Shown in pieces: positions 14,367 through 21,538 of a stretch of 21,538 bases of DNA (position 1 is its first letter; each line of letters starts with the position of its first letter). The translations under genes and the position numbers were made by a program. The notes beneath the pieces are model-generated. The model saw only the letters and a list, made by a program, of their open reading frames with translations. It had not been told where the DNA came from and did not search any database. Source of the stretch: Clostridia bacterium (lineage in GTDB: Bacteria > Bacillota > Clostridia > Christensenellales > Borkfalkiaceae); NCBI GenBank assembly GCA_900769545.1, contig CAAGGZ010000093.1, forward strand, positions 1 to 21,538. Direction: 5' to 3'.

Positions 14367-16076
14367 TTATTTTATCGTAAATAAATCTTTATAAACGGGT
14401 TGAGTATATGAGAAATACAAAATATTTTCCTTATCCGAATCCGTCAATTTTACGCCCATAAACGTGAAGTTTTCAAAGACAAAATTCTTGCAAAGCTGCG
14501 TCAAGGACTCGTAAGGAAGAACGGGATTCGTATCCACGTTTACACGAATTGCCGCTTGCGCATTTCTTACCGTAATATCTTTCAACAATACGTTTTCTAC
14601 TGAACCGCCTTGTAAATTCCATTCCAACGTGAACGCATTTTTATAACATTCGAAAATTTCAATATTTTCAAAAGTAATATTCTTCCAATGCGCCGTACCA
14701 GGGTATGCCAAACGAATGTTGAGTGCAGAGTTGTTAGGACTCCAACTACACGAAGAGAACCCTACCGAACAATCACGGAATATAACACCGTCGATGGGCT
14801 TGTAGTTTTCGTAAATAACCCCTAACGCCGCTGCGGAATCATTCCACACCGTACACTTTTCAAACAGCACTTCCTTTGCCTCAGGAATGATATCTTGGTA
14901 ACCGCCGTAAGAACCCAACGCTTTTACCTCGATACCGTCATCCCCCGTACGAGCAAACATATATCTTGCCGTAGCGCGCACGCAATCCGAATAGATGAAT
15001 CCGTCCGAATAATTGCGATAGCCAAGCATCATATTCCATTCGGAAAGAATGTCCTGACAAGCACCGATACGGAACGTCCAATGGTTAGAGTTGATGGTTG
15101 TGATACCGCTTACATACATATTATTATTGTTGTAAAAGTTAAACACGTACTGCGTCATATCCACGTCTTTCCCCGTTTCAGGGTCTTTGTATAAACCGCG
15201 AACCCCCGAAAAATCAAACAATACTCTGCCTTCGATGCGTACGTTATTACAACCAGAAATTCCAAATGCAGGGCCACCGATGTTGTACTGATCTAAACCG
15301 ATTTCTGGCGTTTCATAAACAGAAATATATGCGCCCGGCTCAAAATAGAATATAATATTTTCCAATTTCGTAGCAACAATTCTTCTCAATTCATATTCGC
15401 CTTTTTTGAAGCAATATACCGTATTGGATTGTTGCAACACCAAATCATTATAGCCGTATTTACCGGGCTCAACTTCCACATAATCATACCCTTCGGGTAC
15501 TTCGGGTAAACTTTCGGGCGCAACTATCAACGTCAAAGGTTGATTAGCCACCTTAAACGTCTTCAAACGATCGGTAGAAAACGCAAACGAGTAATCCCCG
15601 TATGCCGTAATCTTTGCAGTCACCGTTTTGTCCACAAGCTCCGCTTTTACTCCAGATTTTTCAGGCAATACTACTACGCCCGAATATTTTTTCTCCGTAA
15701 TAAGTTCCACATCTAACGTAAATTCTTCAGGTGCGCCCTTCACGTCAATCCACGCAAACGAATGCGTACCGTTCGTACAACGTGTCGTGTATACGGGAAC
15801 TTCTTTTCCGTTCACTTTCAACGTATAATACTGACAAAGCACTATTCCGTTTTCTACAGGGGCATTATTCTTTTTTCCATTGACAGATACTTCATTTTTA
15901 TAACTCTCCATATCCGCTACCGCTTGCGGCTTTGTGTAGGAAATAGCGGAAAATTGAGTATTTGCCGAGCTTCCACTACCGCTTTGAGATTTGTTGCTGT
16001 TACAGCCAAACATACCAACTGCCATAAACATCACCATCCATAATACTACAAATCGTTTGAATATTTTCATGTTCAT
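14367..16076 (-). CDS. Beta-helix lipoprotein, GH28/GH49-like polysaccharide hydrolase
   Basis: A 569-residue surface lipoprotein. The signal peptide ends at MFGC, with Cys25 lipidated. Residues of about 80-190 look like an N-terminal beta-sandwich of the kind found before GH49 beta-helices. From about residue 240 to the end lies a right-handed parallel beta-helix. Asp359 in NYSDG and Asp380-Asp381 in TGDDGIEVK are spaced 21 and 22 apart. This is the spacing of the catalytic aspartates of GH28 polygalacturonases, and near that of GH49 dextranases. The GH28 histidine expected about 21 residues later is not seen, which leans toward GH49-like or a divergent member. It probably cleaves a glycan at the surface for the neighbouring solute-binding protein and permeases. 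An AAGGA ribosome site supports the first of two close ATG codons. Confidence 0.8.
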   Translation of the reverse strand: MNMKIFKRFVVLWMVMFMAVGMFGCNSNKSQSGSGSSANTQFSAISYTKPQAVADMESYKNEVSVNGKKNNAPVENGIVLCQYYTLKVNGKEVPVYTTRCTNGTHSFAWIDVKGAPEEFTLDVELITEKKYSGVVVLPEKSGVKAELVDKTVTAKITAYGDYSFAFSTDRLKTFKVANQPLTLIVAPESLPEVPEGYDYVEVEPGKYGYNDLVLQQSNTVYCFKKGEYELRRIVATKLENIIFYFEPGAYISVYETPEIGLDQYNIGGPAFGISGCNNVRIEGRVLFDFSGVRGLYKDPETGKDVDMTQYVFNFYNNNNMYVSGITTINSNHWTFRIGACQDILSEWNMMLGYRNYSDGFIYSDCVRATARYMFARTGDDGIEVKALGSYGGYQDIIPEAKEVLFEKCTVWNDSAAALGVIYENYKPIDGVIFRDCSVGFSSCSWSPNNSALNIRLAYPGTAHWKNITFENIEIFECYKNAFTLEWNLQGGSVENVLLKDITVRNAQAAIRVNVDTNPVLPYESLTQLCKNFVFENFTFMGVKLTDSDKENILYFSYTQPVYKDLFTIK

Positions 16077-16098
16077 ATTATCCTTATAAAGGGAATTT

Positions 16099-16124
16099 GT
16101 AGGAGGGAGAAAACTCCCCCCTAC
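16099..16124 (-). other. Strong RNA hairpin after the solute-binding protein gene
   Basis: The transcript can form an 11-pair stem: GTAGGGGGGAG pairs with CTCCCTCCTAC through a UUUU loop, with only one G-U pair. It begins 14 bases after the solute-binding protein stop and lies before the beta-helix lipoprotein gene. No U-run follows it (CAAATTCCC), so it is unlikely to terminate transcription by itself. Stem-loops at this place often protect the binding-protein part of an importer mRNA or partly reduce downstream expression. That role is inferred. Confidence 0.75.
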
Positions 16125-16138
16125 GTTTCAAGATCATC

Positions 16139-17956
16139 TTATAAGCCAGCGCGTTTTTGCAATACACCGCTTGCAATGTATGCATTATATTCCTCGTACA
16201 TATCCGTACCCTTATACGCGTCGTTATAGTTATTTACATACGCGGACCACTTTGTTTCCAAGGTGCTGCTTACCGTGTAAAGCTTCGTCCAACCGTCCGT
16301 CGCCCACGTTTTTTCATCAAACGTCCAATCTGCATAGCAATTCGCTTCCGTATTACGCATCATCAACCAGCTGTTGCTATCGAAACATTCATCTGCTCTT
16401 ACCTTCCATTTTTCAGCCGTAGGCGTTACCACGTCAAGATAATCAGACATACACTGGCTTGCATTCGTCTTAGAAATCATGTCAACAATCTTATCGCCAT
16501 TTGTAATAATGGAAAGGGTTTGATAAGGCAATTCCATCATATAGGTGAAACGAGCCGCATTGTCATTGTTTGCCGTCAAACGATCCATAACACCATACTG
16601 GTCTACTTGGTTCTTCACCTGAATCGTGCCGTCTGCGTTGATTTCATAGTTGATGCCTTCTACACCGTACGTGAAAAGTTTTTGACCTTCAGGACTGTAG
16701 AAGAATTCAAACAAGGACAAGCACTTTTTAATTCTTGCTTCGCTCATGTTTGCATTGATTGCAGGACCAGGTAAATAGCAGGACGAATAAGGAGAATGTC
16801 CGCCATACGTACCGTTTTTACCTGCGGGAGGCAACGCAATTTCAAAGGATTCCATCGCATTTTGGAATCTTTCCGTAGGCGTATCCCCTGCGACAAGCTG
16901 CGCAATCGAACGAGCAACATAGTTATATCTTTCTACTTGTTGATACATCATCCCTGCTTGCCCTTTCGTGAACTGACCTTGTTTCAAGCTTTCCGTATTG
17001 CTTACGGAAGAAGGCGTAATATATCCTTCCTTATACATCTTTGCAAAAATCGACGTTGCAATTTTTGAACCGTTGGAAGTATTAGAGTTTACGTAAGTAC
17101 CTGCATTCACCGTTGCGCCCGTTTCAGGGTTCACGTCTTCCATCCACTGTTTCCAACCAGTATCGCACGCAACATACATCCAACTGTCATAGTCACGATT
17201 CGTTTCGGTTACATAGCCATACGTATCCTTCGTACCATTGTTGTCGGGATCGTGAATCGTGAATGCACGCGCAAGACGGTAAAATTCCGTAAGCGTCGTA
17301 GGTACAACGTACTTATGCTTTTCATAAAGATCGTTCGTCATGGCGGATTCGGAAGAAATAACCCCTTCGCTAACAAGAATCTTTGCAAGCTTGTTGTTCA
17401 AATTGTTAATCCAATCCGTACGCACGTACATACATTTTTCATTACCCCAATAAGTAGGAACAAAATAAATGTGACCGTTTGCATAGGTAACATTCGATTT
17501 CATGTAGTCGAACTGTTTCATATGCTCATAGAGGTACGGATATACGTCTTTCGTCGATTCATTAACATACTCATCAATGGCAACCACCGCTTCTTCTTCA
17601 ATCAAATATTGATAGAGCGAAGAGTTATAAGGCCCATGAATACGGAAAACTTCCGGCAATGCTCCAGTCGAATGTAAAAGCTTAATTTTTTCAGGCAGCT
17701 GTGCGTTGGAAACGCCCGTTTGAGCATATACGTCAAACCCTACCGCCGCCTTTAACGCCTGATATACGGGAGTATTTTTATCCACGCCATCCGTTTGATA
17801 CGTGTCCATATCCCCAGCAAGTATCGTGATTTCCGTAACCTCTGCATCCGTTTCGTTCATATTAAAACCACCGTTTTTCTTGCCGCCACAGCTTGTAGCT
17901 GAAACAACCATACCCATACCCAAGATTAAGGATAAATACTTATTAATTTTCTTCAT
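16139..17956 (-). CDS. Extracellular sugar-binding lipoprotein, LplA type
   Basis: A 605-residue solute-binding protein for the CUT1 importer. The signal peptide ends in SATSC, with Cys23 as lipid anchor, followed by a Gly/Lys/Asn stretch. Its large size, the EITILAGDMDTYQTDGVDKN start of the mature domain and the neighbouring LplB/LplC permeases fit the LplA-like family 1 binding proteins. These capture oligosaccharides at the membrane surface. The frame opens at 17968, but that ATG overlaps the ribosome site. The ATG at 17956, preceded by GGAGG at 5-base spacing and followed by a normal signal peptide, is the true start. A hairpin directly downstream may raise its expression relative to the permeases. 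The ligand is unknown. Confidence 0.9.
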   Translation of the reverse strand: MKKINKYLSLILGMGMVVSATSCGGKKNGGFNMNETDAEVTEITILAGDMDTYQTDGVDKNTPVYQALKAAVGFDVYAQTGVSNAQLPEKIKLLHSTGALPEVFRIHGPYNSSLYQYLIEEEAVVAIDEYVNESTKDVYPYLYEHMKQFDYMKSNVTYANGHIYFVPTYWGNEKCMYVRTDWINNLNNKLAKILVSEGVISSESAMTNDLYEKHKYVVPTTLTEFYRLARAFTIHDPDNNGTKDTYGYVTETNRDYDSWMYVACDTGWKQWMEDVNPETGATVNAGTYVNSNTSNGSKIATSIFAKMYKEGYITPSSVSNTESLKQGQFTKGQAGMMYQQVERYNYVARSIAQLVAGDTPTERFQNAMESFEIALPPAGKNGTYGGHSPYSSCYLPGPAINANMSEARIKKCLSLFEFFYSPEGQKLFTYGVEGINYEINADGTIQVKNQVDQYGVMDRLTANNDNAARFTYMMELPYQTLSIITNGDKIVDMISKTNASQCMSDYLDVVTPTAEKWKVRADECFDSNSWLMMRNTEANCYADWTFDEKTWATDGWTKLYTVSSTLETKWSAYVNNYNDAYKGTDMYEEYNAYIASGVLQKRAGL

Positions 17957-17967
17957 AGTTTCCTCCA

Positions 17968-19689
17968 TTATTTACATTTTCTTCTAAACAATACTACTAC
18001 AGACGATACAAGCAACATCATCGCAGACAAACCGCCTGTCATAATACTGCTACCACAACCGCCGTTGCTGCCTTCATCGCTACCAATCGCCTTAAACACT
18101 ACTTCAACTTCCGCGTCTACCGTTGCTGTAAATTTATAAACGATACCCGTTTTTTCAATTTCTACACCGTTTACCAACACCTTTGAAATTTCATAGCCCT
18201 CGTCAGCCTTTGCCGTAATGATAATACTTTCGTTTTCCCAACATTCCGTCTTATTGACGGTTACCGTACCGCCCGTGATGTCGGTTTTAACGCTTATGTT
18301 CAACCACTTTGCAAACTCTGCGGAAACCACTACTTCTTCCGAAGGCATTACAAAACTATATACACCATCCACAACCTCTACCGTTGCGCCGTTCATCAAT
18401 ACGGATTTTACTTGATATCCGCTGTTCGGGGTTACGGTCAACGTAACCGTTTCGCCCTCTTTTACCATCGTCTTATCCACCACCACAGAGCCATTTACCA
18501 CCGCCGAGTCAGAAGTAACAGCAAAGGAACGGATAAATTTCGCAGAAACAAATAAACCGCCTTCAACCATCGTTGTTTTATATAGGCCGTCCACCGCTTC
18601 GATTTCCTGTCCGTTTACGGTAACTTCGATAAGCTCCGCATTGCCATCTGCTACGGGCGTCAGCGTTACTTCTTCCCCGATTTCAGGTTGCACGTTATCC
18701 ACTGTCACTGTACCGCCAACGATTTCACTGTCAATTTCTACGCCGTCTACGTATAATTGTTTATCGTCACTGCTTGCGTAACTGTCCATTTCGTCTTCCG
18801 TCATGGCAAAATCGTAAACACGAACATTGTCCATTCTACCGTTAAGTTTCATCTGCAAATGTTGATTCAATCTTGAATCGTATGCACCACCCAAAGTAAA
18901 ACGTTGAACGTCCATATCCTTATACAAATCCCAAGAGCTAGACAATTCCATCTCGATGGTTTCTGCTTCTTCAACGCCCATATAAGATTTTACAACCATT
19001 TTGCTATCCTTATCCACACTAATCACAAGTGTAATCTTAGGTGTTTCCTCAACCGTTCTTTCGCCTGTATATAAAGCAGTACCTCTGCCCCAGCTTTCCC
19101 AATGAGGTTTATTCAAAATGGAATTACCAAGTTCATCTCCCCACGTGGTATTGTCTATAAAACGCATCCAGTTTGCATCGTTTTTATTCCAAGCCGAGCT
19201 AACGCGCATATATTGATGGCCACTGTAATTGTTGCCATTGGTTTCAGCATTGTCTGCATCACCCTTAACGCCGTCCCAGCTCGCTACGGAGGCATACCAA
19301 CTGCTGTATCTTGCCGTAACGTCAAGCGTAAGTGTGAAATCGGTCAAATCACCGTTTGCAAAGGGGTTATTTGCACCATCCAAGTACAAAGCAGAGTTAT
19401 CCTTAAACTCCACGTCACCCATATAACACATATTGGTAGCCGTTGCATTACCCAATAAGTTCAAATCATAATTTTTCGTTGTATCCGATGCGGATGTACC
19501 CGTATTTTTCAACATTGTATCCGCCGAGTCAAAGGTATATTGAATGTAAGGCATAACAACTACCTTACCTCCCGTTTTACCGGCTGCGATAGCTTTACTT
19601 ACCACAATACCGTTTGCGGCAACGGCGGATGCAATCATTCCGCCTGCCAACAATACGCTTGCAATCGTTTTCAAGTTTATCTTCTTCAT
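17968..19689 (-). CDS. LamG-fold surface protein with InlB-like repeats and GGCGSS membrane tail
   Basis: A 573-residue exported protein. A signal peptide (about 1-36) precedes a concanavalin-A/LamG-like lectin domain (about 47-310, ending MDNVRVYDFAMTEDEM). Three divergent InlB B-type repeats follow (about 326-385, 388-459 and 463-533), with the VNG...VDGLYKTTM and GYQVKSVLMNG signatures. The C-terminus has a short Gly/Ser linker, NGGCGSS (542-548), a hydrophobic helix (about 549-568) and RRKCK. That is the layout of a cell-wall sorting signal, but without LPXTG. The role is probably glycan binding at the surface. It starts 14 bases after the small gene at 19704 with a GGAG ribosome site, and ends 11 bases before the binding-protein start. 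It is a paralogue of the truncated protein at the right edge. Confidence 0.87.
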   Translation of the reverse strand: MKKINLKTIASVLLAGGMIASAVAANGIVVSKAIAAGKTGGKVVVMPYIQYTFDSADTMLKNTGTSASDTTKNYDLNLLGNATATNMCYMGDVEFKDNSALYLDGANNPFANGDLTDFTLTLDVTARYSSWYASVASWDGVKGDADNAETNGNNYSGHQYMRVSSAWNKNDANWMRFIDNTTWGDELGNSILNKPHWESWGRGTALYTGERTVEETPKITLVISVDKDSKMVVKSYMGVEEAETIEMELSSSWDLYKDMDVQRFTLGGAYDSRLNQHLQMKLNGRMDNVRVYDFAMTEDEMDSYASSDDKQLYVDGVEIDSEIVGGTVTVDNVQPEIGEEVTLTPVADGNAELIEVTVNGQEIEAVDGLYKTTMVEGGLFVSAKFIRSFAVTSDSAVVNGSVVVDKTMVKEGETVTLTVTPNSGYQVKSVLMNGATVEVVDGVYSFVMPSEEVVVSAEFAKWLNISVKTDITGGTVTVNKTECWENESIIITAKADEGYEISKVLVNGVEIEKTGIVYKFTATVDAEVEVVFKAIGSDEGSNGGCGSSIMTGGLSAMMLLVSSVVVLFRRKCK

Positions 19690-19703
19690 GTTATTTCTCC
19701 TTT

Positions 19704-19835
19704 TTAGTTATAAAAATCTTCCCATAGATCTTCATTTTCTTGAACAAATGGCTCTTGCCAACTGGTGGACGTTGTAATAACGTCTTCAGCCTCCAACATG
19801 ATAATAAACATGTTAGGTTTCATATATTCTTTCAT
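19704..19835 (-). CDS. Small MKEY/DVIT-family peptide, copy B
   Basis: A 43-codon gene starting MKEYMKPNMFII, with EAEDVITTST (15-24) and an acidic aromatic tail, EDLWEDFYN. An AGGGGG ribosome site lies 7 bases before the ATG. It begins 18 bases after the esterase-type surface protein and ends 14 bases before the LamG surface protein, whose AAGGAG site lies directly against its TAA. It aligns without gaps to the copy at 9097-9216 over the first 24 residues. The pattern MKxYxKP...L..EDVIxTS resembles short unannotated genes I recall from other Clostridia, but that recollection is unchecked. It has no cysteine, signal peptide or known domain. The function is unknown. Confidence 0.78.
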   Translation of the reverse strand: MKEYMKPNMFIIMLEAEDVITTSTSWQEPFVQENEDLWEDFYN

Positions 19836-19853
19836 ATTATCGCCCCCTATATC

Positions 19854-21538
19854 TCAATTCAAGGTTCCGTAATAATACGAATATAATGCCGTTTCAAACG
19901 CCGCCGTAATAATATCCATACCTTTTGCATTGGGGTGAATAGCATCACCTAATAAATATGCACTGTAATCTTCACCAACCGATGCAGCAATATCTACAAC
20001 TTGACAGCCGAATACTTCTGCAATTTTATAAATCATCTTGTTGTATTCATCCTGCAAAGCGTTATATTCCGCCTTCGTACCCAACCACAAATAACCGTTT
20101 CTAGGCAACGTGAACAAGAACACGTCAGCCGCATCATATTTGGTGGTAAGCTTATGCACCATCGTTGCATATGCGGTTGCAAACTTTTCAGTATCACCAA
20201 TATATTGCGTACCATCCCAAATATCGGAAATACTGTTAAATTCACCAAGTTCCGTCAAGCAGCCACAGTCGTTGATACCCATATATACGGCAATAATATC
20301 AGGGGTAACGCCATTGACGTCGTGGAGATTTTCCGCTCTTGCCGTGCAACCGCCCTTCGTTTCGTTGCCATAATTGGTCGCTACGTTCGAACCTGCCCAA
20401 GAATTGTTGACAAGGATAGACATATCCGCTGCGTCTGCCGCTTGCTTCCACCAAGTATCATCCATCGTCATTTGGCTATTATAGAACACTTCGTTGCTAC
20501 CGATGGTCGCATTTGCGCTTGCATCGTTGGAAACGCCCGTAAACGTGGAAATGCTATCACCGAGAATAGACAATTTCTTACCGTTTAACGTTACTGCATC
20601 TTCTACCATGTCAATGTAATTGGTTTGAATCCACGCCTTTGCATAAATGTTCAATTTGTCGTCCTGTGCCGCCAATTTTGCAACTTGATAAATCGAACGA
20701 GTGTTGTTTGCGATATCATTGTTTGCATATTCTACAACAACGTAATCCACTTCACCGTCAAAGGAATATTTCACAACGCCTACGCCCACAAATTTTCTCG
20801 TAAGATTTGCCGCTTTAATGCCCGTAATCGAGCCAAAATATTCATACTTACCGGTTTCTTCGTTTAAGTACAATTCGTTCGTCCAGAAATTCATGATTTG
20901 AGGCAACGTGCCGCCATAAGCCTTCAGCGAACCGTCGTCATTCTTTTCTGCCATGTGATATTTCGCGTCTACGCCGAAGAAGTTTTCTACCGTGAACGCA
21001 CCATACGTCGTTTGATAATCCGCAGGAATTACCAAAATACCGTATTCAACCGTTGCTCCGTTAGGAATCTTTGCCGCCAAAGATTCATAATCCGCCTGAC
21101 TTGCAATCATTTGGAAGCGCAAACCGCTGTTTGCCAACGCGCCGCCGTAACGGATACCTGCACCGTGCGCCATAGAAACAGTTTCCGCAACCACCATTTT
21201 CATCATCTTTTTAAAAGTTGCTTCTACATACAAGCCGTCATAAATCATCGTCGTCTTATAAACGCCATCAACCGCTTCAATTTCCTCGCCGTTTACAAGC
21301 ACTTGGTCAACTTCGTAACCTGCATCGGGTGTTACGTTAAGTACGACTTCACTACCAACCGCAGGCGTAGAGTTCGTTACGCTTACTTTACCGTTTTCAC
21401 TATTTTTAAGTACAACACCCGATGTGGAAATGCTCTTATTTACTGCATATTCGCCCATTTGCGTTTCCGTCATTGCAAAGTCGTAAATACGGATATTATC
21501 CATCGCACCCACAAATTTACCTGCGAAACCTTCAAGCG
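19854..21538 (-). CDS. Surface protein with LamG end, InlB-like repeat and SGNH/GDSL esterase domain (5' end missing)
   Basis: The frame is open to the right edge, so the N-terminus is missing; an in-frame GTG at 21512 is not the real start. Numbering from that GTG, residues 1-22 (DNIRIYDFAMTETQM) are the end of a LamG-like domain. Residues of about 30-102 form one InlB-like repeat, and 113-300 an uncharacterised domain with GLRFQ and GILVIP. Residues 310-552 are an SGNH hydrolase: GDSIS with Ser320, SWAGS with Gly374, MGIND with Asn414, and GDAIHP with Asp523 and His526. All four SGNH blocks are present, so it should be an active esterase, perhaps removing acetyl groups from polysaccharide. 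It ends with no anchor motif. A small gene follows 18 bases later. Confidence 0.87.
   Translation of the reverse strand, partial: LEGFAGKFVGAMDNIRIYDFAMTETQMGEYAVNKSISTSGVVLKNSENGKVSVTNSTPAVGSEVVLNVTPDAGYEVDQVLVNGEEIEAVDGVYKTTMIYDGLYVEATFKKMMKMVVAETVSMAHGAGIRYGGALANSGLRFQMIASQADYESLAAKIPNGATVEYGILVIPADYQTTYGAFTVENFFGVDAKYHMAEKNDDGSLKAYGGTLPQIMNFWTNELYLNEETGKYEYFGSITGIKAANLTRKFVGVGVVKYSFDGEVDYVVVEYANNDIANNTRSIYQVAKLAAQDDKLNIYAKAWIQTNYIDMVEDAVTLNGKKLSILGDSISTFTGVSNDASANATIGSNEVFYNSQMTMDDTWWKQAADAADMSILVNNSWAGSNVATNYGNETKGGCTARAENLHDVNGVTPDIIAVYMGINDCGCLTELGEFNSISDIWDGTQYIGDTEKFATAYATMVHKLTTKYDAADVFLFTLPRNGYLWLGTKAEYNALQDEYNKMIYKIAEVFGCQVVDIAASVGEDYSAYLLGDAIHPNAKGMDIITAAFETALYSYYYGTLN

Noticed and set aside
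16099..16124. Hairpin as an intrinsic terminator
   Set aside because: No U-run follows the stem on the transcribed strand, and the operon continues at once.
16157..16774. Plus-strand open frame of 205 codons opposite the solute-binding protein
   Set aside because: Antisense to a conserved gene, rich in Arg, Ile and Cys in the manner of a reverse-frame artefact, with no motif.

Overview
All genes in this 21.5-kb window that I can support lie on the minus strand, so transcription runs from the right edge to the left. The window looks like a carbohydrate-use and cell-surface region of a Gram-positive anaerobe, probably a gut Clostridia member. The reasons are AGGAGG-type ribosome sites before nearly every gene, LplB/LplC-type sugar permeases, a class II GalT, InlB-type repeats on surface proteins, and Ser/Asp/Glu-rich lipoprotein linkers. 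No marker gene is present, so the lineage is an inference.

Right part (21538 to about 6931): a tightly packed run with gaps of 8 to 62 bases that may be one transcript. It starts with a 5'-truncated surface protein (LamG end, InlB-like repeat, an uncharacterised domain, SGNH/GDSL esterase). A 43-codon small gene follows, then a second LamG and repeat protein ending in a Gly-Gly-Cys-Gly motif, a membrane helix and a basic tail. Next come a large solute-binding lipoprotein, a stable RNA hairpin, a GH28/GH49-like beta-helix lipoprotein, two sugar ABC permeases, a DUF4965/glutaminase-A-like protein without a signal peptide, and a GH37 (trehalase-like) enzyme. The run ends with a second small gene of 39 codons and a 717-residue secreted beta-helix protein. 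The apparent logic is glycan capture and cleavage at the surface, import by a CUT1 transporter that borrows an ATPase from elsewhere, and intracellular hydrolysis.

Middle (6930 to 5964): a good sigma-A-type promoter, a 222-residue lipoprotein with two InlB/Flg_new repeats, and a 226-base gap with palindromes before galK.

Left part (5963 to 183): a Leloir galactose operon, galK-pfkA-galT-galE-galM, with a 6-phosphofructokinase gene inside it. It would turn galactose released by the upstream enzymes into glycolytic intermediates. A possible partial gene runs off the left edge.

The most novel signal is the pair of very short genes at 9097-9216 and 19704-19835. They align without gaps over the first 24 residues (MKEY start, D-[IV]-I-T-x-S core) and have acidic, tryptophan-containing tails. 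Each sits, translationally linked, just ahead of a gene for an exported surface protein.
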